DNA of 64,000 nucleotides from Takifugu bimaculatus (Eukaryota; Chordata; Actinopteri; Tetraodontiformes; Tetraodontidae), in assembly GCA_004026145.2 (NCBI GenBank), contig CP034977.1, forward strand, positions 591,043-655,042, written 5' to 3'. Below, piece after piece: positions 46,001-59,273 of this stretch. Made by a program: the position numbers and the translations under genes. Below the pieces are notes generated by a model. The model was given only the letters and a program-made list of their open reading frames with translations, did not search any database and was not told the origin of the DNA. Each line of letters begins with the position of its first letter. Position 1 is the stretch's first letter.

Positions 46001-49000
46001 AGAAAAAGGAATTCAGTTATTTCACTTAACATGACAAGTTAAATTACAGTAGGGAAAAAAACATTGAAGCAGCTCTGCATTTATTGAACTTCACTTGTAC
46101 AGCAGAGCACCAGCATCAAGGCCGGAAACAAAGGAAAAGAGCTGAATAACTCCTACTTATTCCTGGCCAAATGTGAGACATGGTGTGAAGATCAATGGGA
46201 GATGACGCATGCTACTTTGGACGCCACAGTAATTCATGGGGAACGGGAGATGAGATAGTAATTCAGAGCATATTTGTGAGTTTTTACAGCATCTATTAGC
46301 CTCGTTTACGCCACACCTGATCGAAGCAGACGTGTGGAATCAGACGGCGACGGTGTGATTTAGGTGCTTGTTGAAGATTCAGCTCTTGCGTGTCGCTCGG
46401 AGCTTTCTGCTGATGAAACCAGTCGCTTGGGAACGAGCAAAATCAGGGTCGGAGAGATCGTGCCTGAATGCGGAGGCCGAGCAGGTGGTAAGACAGGGTT
46501 CCTCCCATCAGCGGCGCCCTCCGCTCTCCTCCATCCTCCTCCTTCCTCTGCAAGTTGAGCAGATGTAGGGAAATGTGTCAGGGACTCAAACATATTCCTG
46601 CAGGAAGCTGCTTTCCCAGCCAAACGTTGCATCTTTAATGGCGACAGAAAGAGGGATGCAACACTTCCTCCTGCTCTCTCAGGATCAGACTTGATGTTTG
46701 CGACATGTACGAACGACTCTGGGCCATTGAAGCTCATGCAAATATGCCAATAATTTAGTTGTTTTTTTAGGGGGGGGGGGGGGGGGCTGATTAAAGATGA
46801 ATACGCCACCAAACCGCATATCCCATTTTTGATTGTGACGATGTTACTAGAGACGGAGGACAAATATCCCGTGTTTAGGGAGCAGCAGATAAAGAAGAAA
46901 TAAAGCCAGGCGAGATTTATTTTTGGAAGTTTTCGAAACAAAGGATCCGTGTTTTCGTGTGGGGGGAAAAAGCTTGAGTGTCTACATGAGAGTTTGAAGG
47001 TATTTTAAACTTTAACGAGCAGATTCGTCTGAAATTCATAATGATAATGATAAGGCACAATTTAATCAGCATGAACAACGGCTGCAGTGTGTGTTACAGC
47101 TGACCTGTTTCTGTTGGACTCGCACATGCAGAAGCACCCTGGCTGTGGTTCAGTGCATGTGTCTGTGTCTGTGGAGCTGTTTCATCATGTGTTTATCATT
47201 CAAATATACGCACTTTATCGAATTTCTCTGCATAGTGCAAAAGATGGAACCTGAATGGAAACAAACTCGCTTCTCGGGTCTTCATTTTGCCTGAACCCAG
47301 CTGAAGTTGAAAACATGTGAAAAGAAAGCAATATTATTTGGTGCCGTCGTTACAGTTTCTCCATTTTTCATTTGGCCTTCATACCTTATAGATCATTTTT
47401 ATTTTCTTTCCGTCATATTTTCTATATCAGCTGTCATTTTCTAACACGTGTCCCATGAAATCATTCTCAGCCTTTTTACATTTTTTAATAGCCTTTTAAT
47501 AGCCTTTACTTCTCTTTTGGCTGATTGATCGCGCTCTTCTCCGATCTAAACTTTCATAAATCCGCCCGGTGACATTGTTCTGTTCTTTATGTATTGATCT
47601 GAAATAAGCGGGAATCTCGGCAAAGACTTTCTTACCTCAGAATCAATAGAAACGTGATTGGAGAGAAGGGTCTCCTGACTCTAATTAAAAACTTGGATGG
47701 ATGAATAGCGCTCTCAGAAATCCAATATAAACGCCGCATGAAAGAGTTTGCTCCAGGTTTATCTTTTAAATATTTCATTACAGAACTTATGGGATCCCTT
47801 CAAAATCAAGCAGCCTGGATGGTGGCGCAGAGAATTACTATTTCTACCTGGGGAGAATGAGAAATGAAGTGTAAAGGCACTGTAATATTTTCTTCTATTT
47901 CTTTTTTTTTTACAGTTTATATCAACTTTCCTGCTGGAAACTCAGGGGAAAGCACACAGGTAAGAAAACAAACTTTACAATCTGCATGCAAATTTACATT
48001 TCTCGACAATTTGGACAGCCACCCTAACCCAAAAGCGAAACTTTATATTTGCACTAATTACATACTTGTTGACTTCAGGAATTGATGAAGTCTAATTTGC
48101 ACTTTATCGCAAACCCCATTTATCCTTCCTCATACACACACTTTCTCCTACCCCAGTTGCCGCCCGATAAAAGATTAACGTGCCCCGTTGCTCCACTTTG
48201 TCCCGGTGTGTGAAGATGTTGACAGTTGCCTCCTGGCAAAGATGCTTACCATCACACAAATGGGAAATAAACGCCTCCAGTTTCACTGATGTCAGCCACT
48301 TCAGAGTCGCTAATTTCAGCAAAAGCATGCTGGGGCCAGAAAGAACAGAGGTTACAGTCACAAAAACCTTGACATGGAACCGTGTCTTTGGGAGCAGACA
48401 CTAATTTACCATCCTTTTATTCCTGATTCCAGAGCGCGATTAGATAAAGCCTGGAATTAAATTAGCCAGCGACACACTTGACGTTAATAAAAAGAGGAGT
48501 GTTTACAAAAGATGCTGCGACATGCAACTGTTGCACCATAAATTTCAACCTTTTTTTCTCCCTCTACTGCAATGTGTCCAGGTTGTTGCAGCTTAAGCAA
48601 AGAAAAGTACAATTTTTTCAGTTCACCGACTGATTCAGACGCTTAACAAACGTGTTGCCTCTCCTATCGTCATTGTTGCTCAGAGCCGTTTTAAACATTT
48701 CCTCCATCCATCTTCTGCCGGTTTTCCCTCAGTGTCACATGGGCGGCCCCGGTGTCACGCTGAGAATGAACTCTGAGGATCTCGGCAGGTTCACCGGAGT
48801 TCAGCACAGTTTTTCTTGCCTGTTGCCGACCAAAATGACGATCGCCTCAGCCATTAATAGTCGTCTGGCTTATCTGACTCCAGAGAAGCTTTAAAAAATG
48901 GATTAAGAAGCCTCAGAAGGCGTACTATGCTAAACTGTTGACAGTGACACCTGATGCATTATACATCTTTTAGATTTAAATGTAGTAAAACCAGCAGCCT

Positions 49001-52000
49001 AATCCTTTGATCCGGAGCTTATTTAACATGACTGCTGTGCCCATGATCAACATGGATGATCTTGCGGTGGATTCCAGTGGTTTTAAGCAGCTCCCTCCAG
49101 CTCCGCATATTCAGGCTAAATCTGCAGGAGCTGCAGCTTCTGATCTTCAGGTTTTATTAAAGTGACACAACCCGTCGCTCGTAACCTTGCAAGAACGGAT
49201 TTGTTTCCGGTTTTTCTTACACCAGCTGCAACACTCAGAAATGGCTAGTAATGGTCCACAGCGTGATAGGTGTTATTTAGAGCAACTGTCTCGCCCGTAT
49301 CTTTCATCCTTAGCATGGGTGAGCTTTGAAGATGGGTCGCGGCCTCGGAGGGCCAGCATCAGTTTAGATTGTAGGTACGGTGGCTCTCTGCAGCTATTGG
49401 CCGGGGGGCAGACAGTCCACAAGTCTGCACTGGGTCTGTAGTTAAGGGGCTATTTGCCTTTATAAAATGTACTGGAGTAGGAAGAGAGCCCATGAGAACT
49501 TCAAAATAGTCTGGAAATTTGCTGCTGAGGGTCTTCCAGGTCACTTCGGGTTCTGCTGGCATCGTCATTCAAAGACTGTAAACACTCAGTGTTGGAGTTT
49601 TGCCTGCAGGTCATCCTCTCCGCTCAAGAGACATACCCGTCTGATAAGATACTGCTATTTTTTTTTTTAGCCGTGATGTGGTCGGAAGCCATGGATTGAA
49701 AACATGTCAACGTTACCAACCTAAAAGGCCACTCTCCCTCTCGCTCTCTCCACTATTTACTGTGAATTACTGAAACTAGTTTAGAAATCTAATTTTCTAC
49801 TATGTTGAATGCATTCACAAAAAAAAACAAGTCAGAAATCCTGCACATCGATGGGCGCACACACCTGCTAACGTTTCAGTTGTCCTTTAAAAGCTGCACT
49901 CGGCAGTGGCTGGAGGTTGTTCCACCGCCTGAGGGGGCCACATTTGGACCACTGTCAACAGTTTTGCGCAGTCAGATCAGCTCAGTAGGCTAAAGTTGGG
50001 TTTTTTTTGTGTTGTTTTACTTTTCCTGTGCCAGAAAAACGACCCCACCATGTGAAATAATGGAGTCTGTCCCTCTGGAGCCCCCCAGCTGTACAAGAAA
50101 TGAGAAACAAGCAGAAATATCTATGTCTTTGGTTTAGTGGTAATGGGGGAAGGGGGGGGGGGGGGCGTCGCTGTTGCCTTGATCAAGTAGGCCTACTTCC
50201 TGTACCTCACGCCCACATGTCACCGCTCTCATTCCCTGGATTGCCGACGTACTGTGGCGCCACTCATGGGAAGCGTGAAGCTCTTGCCACTCCACGAGAG
50301 CCCGAGAGGGTTCTGACATGAAATTAAACTGAAATTGATCTGATGGTGGGTGCAGTGGGTCCGCTCATGCTTGTGGGATACAGATCGGAAGTCAGATGTT
50401 AGCACAAATACTGTAGTATTCCCACCCCTTGACATCCAACCTTAACACATTTTTGTCGAATCTTGAATATCTATAGAATAGAATGTAAAGTAATCACGTT
50501 ATAGATAGTGTATGTATGGAATCTACGGTCAGTTCCTTGAGACTGTCAGTCCTGTCCTTATTTTATTTTACATAGTTCTGCTGAAAAGAGGTGGTGGTAG
50601 CTCAGTCTGCTGAGAAGCGGCAGGTTCTTGGTTCGCGCCCCGGTGTGGGGCAAACATGGAAGATGTTCTGGTTGTAGGGAAAAGTGCCTCAACACATTCA
50701 GAGCACTACCAAGGTACCCTTGAGCAAGGTACTAAAACCCCAAAGGCTGCAATGAGCTGGCCACTCATCCAGGGGAGGACCCTGTCTTCACCCATATGCA
50801 GCTGGGATAGGCTCCAGCATCCTTCCCATGACCTCCAACGGGATTAAGCGCTCAAGAAAACAAAAGAAAAGTTCTGCTGGAACAGTTTTAATCATCATCT
50901 GATGTCTTTTATGGAATTAAGATGCATCATCGCCATAAATGATCATAGTCTTTGTTTCAGCACTGGCCGCTGGATTTATGACGACGCTTGTGGCTGAAGA
51001 GAAAACATTTAAATGCTGCAATAAATGAAACATGTCATCTGATTGTCATTTTCAGGTCATGAAATGCTGATTTATTTTCAAGGAAACGGCATTCTGATGT
51101 CACGTCTCCCCCGAATTTGCTGCGTTTCGGAAGAAAAGCAGGTTTTCGGTGATAACTGACAAGTCGGAAATGAGAATTTGCCCTCGCAAATTGAAGCAAT
51201 TCCGAAGAAACCTAAATACAACCATCAACTGTAGCGATCCTCTGGGATCACAAAAAAAAGTTGATTCACATTTAATGAAAGACGGCAGGAAGGAATTTAT
51301 AAATGTTGTGTCTTCCACCTCCACAATTGAACCTTTTTCGTTAACTTGATATACCACATATACATTTTCTTCCCCTAAACTTATGCTAATGTGATTAGAT
51401 GCTGTTTTTAATGAAACATGACGTGGGTTCACTTGTACGAGTGCAACTCCACGCTGTTTTGTGAGTCTCTACACGCCAGTAAGTATAAAAACCCCGTCTC
51501 TCTCCCACATGTCAGAACTCCTGCAACCTTGAATCATTCTTGCCATCAGTGGGGGCAGAGCTAATGCGAGCTGACGGGGCCCTCACTTCAGTGGAGAGCG
51601 TGCGCTTTCGGGGATTGCGAGGTATCGTCTGGGGGGAGGCATCATGTGTGCATGTGCACTGCTTCCAAATTAAAGGCAGATATCAAAGGATTGTCTTTGT
51701 AGTCGTCCTTGATTGCGTAACAATCTCATTAAGGGGTTCAGCGTGGTCCCAAAGGAGGCAGCAGCGCGTTCCCCCAGTCTGGATGGGTCGCTCCACGGTT
51801 CTGCCATTATTCTTCTGCAGCGGGCACAATCTTTGTCTGCCCGCATCAGTGATGTGGTGATCAAAAGCGCTCGGGGAGGGGGGGATGGAGTTGTGGAAAC
51901 TAAGCCCTTCACACGGACAGTGTAGGTTTATTGCAGATTTATTTTTAACACCTATGGAAGGCTGATTCCAATCGCAAGTGGCTGACAGCCGGCTGTCAGG

Positions 52001-55000
52001 CGGGGTTAGGAGCATCACCTGCATGCTGACGCTTTGGAGGTCATAAAGTGACAGGTTCCATTGAGAAGATGGTAATTAGAGCTCAACCTGCTGCAGGATA
52101 ATAGATCATTTAGTAGAAAACAATGAACCTTTATAGCATTAAATTGTAGAATAGTGGCAGCAGGCCAGTGTATGTATCTATTTTTTTAAATGGCAGAAGA
52201 CTGCACACTCTAGTTGTTGTTTTTTTCTTTAATCGAATAAATGTAAAACATATAAAACCTGTTTATTGTTTATGCAGCCAGAATCTGATTAGAATAACAC
52301 TTCAGAGCAAATATAGTGTGTTGTCAAACAAAAGACTTAAAACATCTTTTACCTCCAAAACATGCCAAATATCCAAATTCTCTCCAGAGTGATTTAATAT
52401 AAAGTGTCGGTGAAGCACGTTGCTGCAGACCGAAGCTACAGACGTGCTGGAAGATGAATCAATCCGTTCTTTTTAACTCTTCATCGTAACAGGGTTTTGC
52501 TCGTAATCACGTAGATCCCAATTTACTTCTGGAGAGGTGCTGGATTCAGGAATAAATCATGTGGCATGATGTTAGCATGATGCCCCACAAAACGTGTGCC
52601 GGCATACAATCAATGTAATTGGGAGCGTTGTACCGAGTCCTTTACTTCTGTGATTTATTTGATATTGAAGGAGTGCTGATTTACTGCCGCTCTCCCCTCT
52701 GCTCAAGTGCCAGTGAAGAACCTTCACAGGCTCTCAGGCACAGAGACAAGACTAGATTTGTTTCCTAGTTCCTTCTCAACATCAACCCCCCCCCCCCCAC
52801 CACCATTATGTAATACATTTTTATCTGATAACATGTCAGATTCCGCTGATTTAGGCAATGCGGATTTTCCTCGAGGTGTCTTCTCCGTTGGGTTAAGGAA
52901 ACGATCTCAGAAGAGCAGCATTTGATAAGATGAGATGAGATGCAAACAGTTTTTGGCATGACTAACGTGCTATTGAGTCCAATTAAGATGATGTCTCGTG
53001 CCCACTGAATTAAGTCACCCTGATATGATTTTGCTTGTCTGTGCATATATTTGCTTCCCCCTCTGATCGGCCCCGCCATCCACGTAACATTATTGTGCAG
53101 CTCCGTGTAAACTTTTTCTATTTTTATTTCTCCATCTGCAAACGCGGCCGCCCGATACTTGTCAGGAAGACTCCAGTCGCAGGTTTGTTGAACTGGAAAA
53201 CCAGAGCGCGGAAAACAACCAAAATAATACTAATGACGATAACGATATCCAGGCCTGACAGCTGCAAAAAACCCTTCATGTGGAATGAACTCATTTGTTC
53301 AGATGATGAGGAGTGCACACTGTGCGGTCTGGTTTTTTCCCCCCCGGTCGCCACCAAACTGTTGCAGCTCGGTGTGAGCTTTTTATGACTTTGTTAAACT
53401 CTCTAAAGGCTGCAACGGCTTCCCTGGGTAGAGCAAAACCAAAACAGAAAGATTGTTAGTGTGGAGGAAGTCATCAATCGAAACGTCTGGATTTGTCGTT
53501 ATCTATTAATAAGCTGCTGTGCTGGCAGCAGACAGGACCCTCGCAGTTTGCTAACTTCTTCTAAAGGATGGTGGAAACATGCAGCTTTTCAGAGTTTCAA
53601 CCCTCCGTGCTCTGCCTCGTGCATTGACAGCTCCGCAGTTGCATTGGAAGCCTTAACGGGGTCGAACGTGCAATGACGAAATCCTGCAGGCGGCAAACTT
53701 GCACGATCGGGAAGCACTAATAAAGTGGCACATTGCCCATTACTACTCCGAATAACCCGCAGGACTCCTCAGATGGAGCAGCGCTGCCTTAATTGGCTGG
53801 AAAACAGTGTGTTTAGTCAAACCTCAGCATCTTTGCTCAAGCAACAAAGGCCGTTTCTGCAATTTGGACACCTTAGGATGTGCAGTTGGGGTGTTTGAAC
53901 AATAACGAGAAACTTTTCTGTCTATTTGCAGAGCCGAAATGACGTGCACGCGATCCACCACAATGAGCTGGGTGAGTTTGAGGACATTTTCTACCAGCAT
54001 GCGTGAGCCCGTGAGGGTCGGCTAAGGTGCCCTCATTTCCAGGGTGCTGGAGCCTAACGACCCCCGATCGTGCCGCCCGTGGAACACGGACCTATGTACA
54101 ACAACACAATCATAAGTTCTCCACAGCCGAGTCGTCTCTCTCCTTAATGTTAGTCTATAAGTATGCTAATTAGCATAGACTTTGCTATCTTGATTAAATG
54201 CTGCTGGATCAGATACCACCTGTGATTGTTTGATATTTAAATCAGCCGGCATCAGCGTGACTTATTTACAGCTGGATGTCATTCAGAGGGGCGAACTGGG
54301 GCTTCAAACATCATCAAGGCATTATCACAGGACGCAATCATGAATTGTAAATTTCTCTTGGCTCGTGTGAAGTTCACATGGCAAAGATATGCGATGCGAA
54401 TAATGAACAGGCTCTTGTCTGATGCCGTGGCTCTGATTTCTCCCTTTAATATTGTCCCCATCTGTTTTTCTGATGGGAGACCGATGAGGAATTTCATAAA
54501 GGGCGCAAATAATAAAAGAAAAACAGACCCCATGCATGCCTTTTATGCTTCAGGGCGCCGATACAATCACAGTCAGAGAGTGTTTTTCAGGCTGCTGCGG
54601 CGTTTCCAGCCAGTTTTCTGGACCTCTGCCTGTTGTTCATTCAACTGGGTCACCGTAGACACAAAAGCCCACAAAAGCAACTTCATAACCCTCTCATTTG
54701 GCACCTCAACACAGAGGGGAAACATATACAGACAGCTATCTGAAAAATGGAGCTCCGCTATCTGGCACAAACAGAGTAACTCCCTTTGTCATGGCAGCAA
54801 AGCTGCCCCTGTGTGCAGGGCACATCACATTTGTGCAGGAATTCAAGAGAGGAGCCGAGGCAGCTGACTTTCTGTTGTTTTATTAAAACATGAAACAAAG
54901 GTATTAGTATTAACTATTTAAGCTGTGTTTTCCAGGGCAATATGGACATCTGTAATAAATCATTTATTAAAAGAGAGCAGCACTATATCTGTCAGTCAAG

Positions 55001-58000
55001 CCGAAGGCAAAGCGTGTCGCCGGGATGTAGCGGTGCTTGTTTTGTAAATGGAGCATGCAGCAGTAACCCGTATGATCAGGAGATGTAAATGAGACCTGAA
55101 CGTTTGCTGCTGTGGTTAAATGTTGGAGCAAAAATGGCGCTCGTGGCCACCAGGCCCCAGCGAAAATAACCTTTCATCGAGCGGTCGTTAAATCCAAAAA
55201 AAAAGGTTCTTTTTTTCCCCTCCGCTTTTTTAAGAGATTGCTTGTGATTTGTCAACGCGTCTTTCCACAACTCCGGATTTACATGATTTGAAATGTGACT
55301 TAAAACCCAGCCTCCCTCTTCTGCTTTTATCTCAATCAGAGGGCTCACCTCAAACCCAGAATTATAATCAAAAAATGAATAAAACGAAATAATAAAGAAG
55401 CAGCCCGATGTTTAATATGCAGAATGTAACAGTGGAAGAGTGTCAGTTTTGAATACTAATGCCTGTGCATTTGGATTTGGGGGGGTAGAGCTTTTTTTAA
55501 GCGGTTTTGCAGAAAATTGTGGCTTTGCCTCCGTTTGCCGCAGCGTTTAAGCTTATGATCCATATGCACATGTGAGAATTCTGTGGAAAAACCAGTCGTG
55601 AGTCTGATGACTGGCAGCCATACGTAACCCTGTTATGGCGTTGCCATATACGCCTCCACGCTGTGACACATAAAGCCCTTTAGACTGAGCTTTCCTCTTC
55701 TTAGTTAGAGTTTTTCTCTGATTTTATGAATGCATCAGACTGTTGACTTGTTGGTTTAGCTGTCTTTATCTGACAGATTGGCATATTTGCCTCTTTACTT
55801 TTTTTGCCATTGTCAATAGCCTAATTCAACCTCATAAAGTCAACTTCAGACTTGTGTTAGATTGTGGAAAAAAGACAAATTTATAAACTCTAAAGAGCAA
55901 CCTCATGAAAAGCTAACTCCAGTTTCTGTTTTATCGCAACATCTTTGTTCCATTTCATTATTATTTCATTATTCTTAACACGATTGATGATTATAACAAG
56001 GCGTTAAGTCTCAGAGGTGCCGTCAACACTGCTGGCGTGTTATGATTTAAAAGTTTAAAGTACATATTATAAAGAGGAGTTCAACTTTTATGAAATTGGG
56101 GAGGAAAATTAAATTTCAATGGGTTTATTGTCCATTATCATAGATAATGTATGAGTTTAATAAGAAAAACCTGGAATCTGTTCTCCATTAATTGCCTCGA
56201 CATCCTGAATTATTGATGCTAAGTGAGGTTTAAGGCTGGAGTTCAGCCCTCATTAGTCTTTGGCGGAGTTGTTCCACGGAGTGGTGAACTCCAGAGGAGC
56301 TCTAATGGCCGTGATTATCATAGCGCAACCTTTCTCATCTCTCGTCCTGCTTCCAGTCCATTGTTGTCCATCGCTTGTTGATATTTGCTTCCCAGTTTTA
56401 CTTGGCGGCATTTACGAGAGCAACGTTTTCAGGAGTCCGGGAGATAAATATGCTCCAAAAAAAAAGCTGTGGTGATATAAGAACTAGACCGATCGGTGAT
56501 CAGCGGCACTGTGTCCTCTGCCACACAGGATGTCGAGAATTTGAATTGCTTTGAGGTGATCCAATCAAACAGCCAACAGGCTTAAGAAAGTTGGGCCCAT
56601 TGAATTTGCACTTCAAGATTAAAAATCATTGGGTGCCTGCAGATCTGCTATTAAAATCCGTGGGCTGTGTAGCGTGACAGTCATGCTTGGGTTCTTCTAA
56701 CCCACTTCTCTTGAGCATAGTATCCGGACGTGTGTGTGTGTGTATGCGTGTGTGAGAGCGAGAGCGAGAGGAGATTTTAGAGGGATGAGTCCAGGCCTCC
56801 AATGATGTGAGGTATTAGAGTGCAGCAGCAGTATAATCAGCTGCTCGATGGGACGCTGGGCTTTGCAGATATGGAAATGAGCTATTGACATCATCTGTCA
56901 TCTCTGAATCCGTGGTGAAGATGAAGAGGACTGGATCTGTCACGACGGTTGCATTGTTCCTGCAGCAGCCTAATGGCCCCACTTAGAGACTCTTATCTCA
57001 CCAGTCTTATGCGGCCATTCGTCACTGGGATTACACTATTGATCCGCCCTCCGTCCGCGTTCCCATCCCCCTTTTCTTCCCGAGCTGTGTTTAAAAGCTC
57101 CGTCCTCCCAAACGTATCGGCGCGTCCATCTCCGCCGTTTCGGCGATGGCGCACACCTGCTCCGTGACACTGATGGCGATGACGGGGACGCGGGAGCACC
57201 TGGAGGTCGCGGCGCTCGCAGTCCCTCTGCCACTTGGTGACGTCGGACATCCGAGCTCCGAGGAAGTGTCGCTGTCGATTTGTGCCACCGAGATGACGCG
57301 GCCGCGGGGCCAGACCTCTCCCAAAACACAATCTATGTGCATTCACGAACAGATGATAACCGCAACCTGTTCTCCGCCTGTAATTACCAGGATTTATGAC
57401 TGCCCGTTTAATCTTCGACTCTTTAATCAGTCTCATTATCTACATTCTTCCTCATAACAGTGGCACCAAATATTGGAAGGAGCACAAGATCAGAGGGAGG
57501 GAAGGACTATTCTCTTGTGCCTCCTTTTATCCAATATATTCCAAGACTGCCACAATCTTTTCTTTTTCTCTATGGGGTGACCTCCATGGAATGCTGAATG
57601 AGCGTGGGGAGATAAACACCAGACTCCCGCTTTCTGGTCGCTCAGCCAGCAAAATAAATCTGTTCCGAGGTGACCGGAGCTTTTGCCTCATCTCCCCGGG
57701 ACCCTGAAAATCTCTCTGCTTTTGAGTTCTTTTATTAGCAGGCAAAAGGCAGCCTTTGTATTTCAACTTAACCACAGCAGATGAAGACAAACACAGGGTA
57801 AAAGGAGCGCCAGCGTGCTCCAAACTCTGCTCAGCCATTAAAAATCTTAATAGATTACTTACTCCAATTTCCAGGGTTACCAACATTTGCTCAACTGGAG
57901 CAGAGATTTCTGTCAAGACCCAGCCTGCAACCTGTATTTTCACCTGGCAACAGCAGGGTGATGGAATCCTGTGTAAACATAATAAAGGAGAGGCTATGGT

Positions 58001-59209
58001 GCCATTCTGCTGCCTACCACCAGAGGGTGCTAGTGATACATCGGTTACATTTTCATGTAGCCCATAACAATATTTAAATGTAATTATAAAAATGATATGT
58101 TATGCTAATTATCATTTGAACAATGCTTGAAATTAAACATTTTCCTTAAATTTTTTAAACGCATTCCAGAGATTCCAAAGATTCTGAAGAAACCTGCAGG
58201 TGCGGCATTTGTTCACAACAAATAAAACCTCGCAGTTCCAACCAGCCTCATTTCGCTTGTCTTTTTCCCCCTGAAAATTCTGTTTTCATGTTGAGCTTTT
58301 CGAGAAAATGTTACTATCGTGCGCCGGACAAAACCAGTGACTTCTGCGTGTGTTTCTGAGCTAGTAGCAACGTTTTCCACACACCCACGCTGAAGAAGGC
58401 ACCACTGCTGCTGGAGGCCACTGAGGCTTTGACACCCTGGTTGTGTTGCTGGTGTAATTTTTAAAATCTTGATTTTGGTCACGTATTTTTAAACAATCTC
58501 GAGCGTTAGCACGTGTGTGTTTTTGGCAGGGAAGGACGACGCTGTTAAAGACGGCACTGTAACAGCATTTTTTTCTTAGTCGCCTTTACTTTCTGTTGTC
58601 TCATGATTAATCCAAACCCATTGATGTGAAGACAAGCTGCCTGAATTCAGTCTTAATTAGTTTCTTTTTTTATCCCATCATTGTCCTTCGCTTTGGCACG
58701 GGTTACGCATTATCTGCACCGCCACGGATCAGAAAGGCGCTTATCTAATTCCGCCGTTAAATTCAGCCTGCTGCTGTTATTGCTGCATCGTGCAGTCTTG
58801 CCGCTCTGCGACATCAGTGCCTTACCTGAGGCTGAGGAAAGCACGGCTTCATGGATAAAATGGGATGCACACGCACGTTCACAGCCGTTCATTGAGCTAA
58901 CTCAGCAGAAGGACATGCCGAGGTGTGATAGCCTAACTACCTTCATGAGCTTTGACGGCGATGCCATTTAATCGGTGCATGCTCCTCTCAGCTGGACCCC
59001 TAGTATCAACAGAATCTTTATTTTGGGCAGCAGCGTCCAGCAACGACCTAACTTTATTTAAAAGTGCTACTACTTGTAATCTGTCCGCCACAACCTCGCT
59101 GCCCTCGCGTGATCTTGCGGTCCACTCGCAATCCTCACTTTTGTTGAAATCGCATTTACTCCTTGACTTTAAGGTTGTAGTCCCTTCAAATCCTGCAAAT
59201 GGCAAGTAG

Positions 59210-59273
<64 letters not shown>

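Noticed and set aside
50591..50665. tRNA gene
   Set aside because: Box A and box B are present, but the acceptor-stem 3' half is missing and the sequence continues into a SINE body and tail.
54279..54867. Open frames of 60-175 codons on both strands in b3glct intron 3
   Set aside because: Both strands are open over the same interval and neither shows a domain, biased codon use or splice context; a chance frame is likely.
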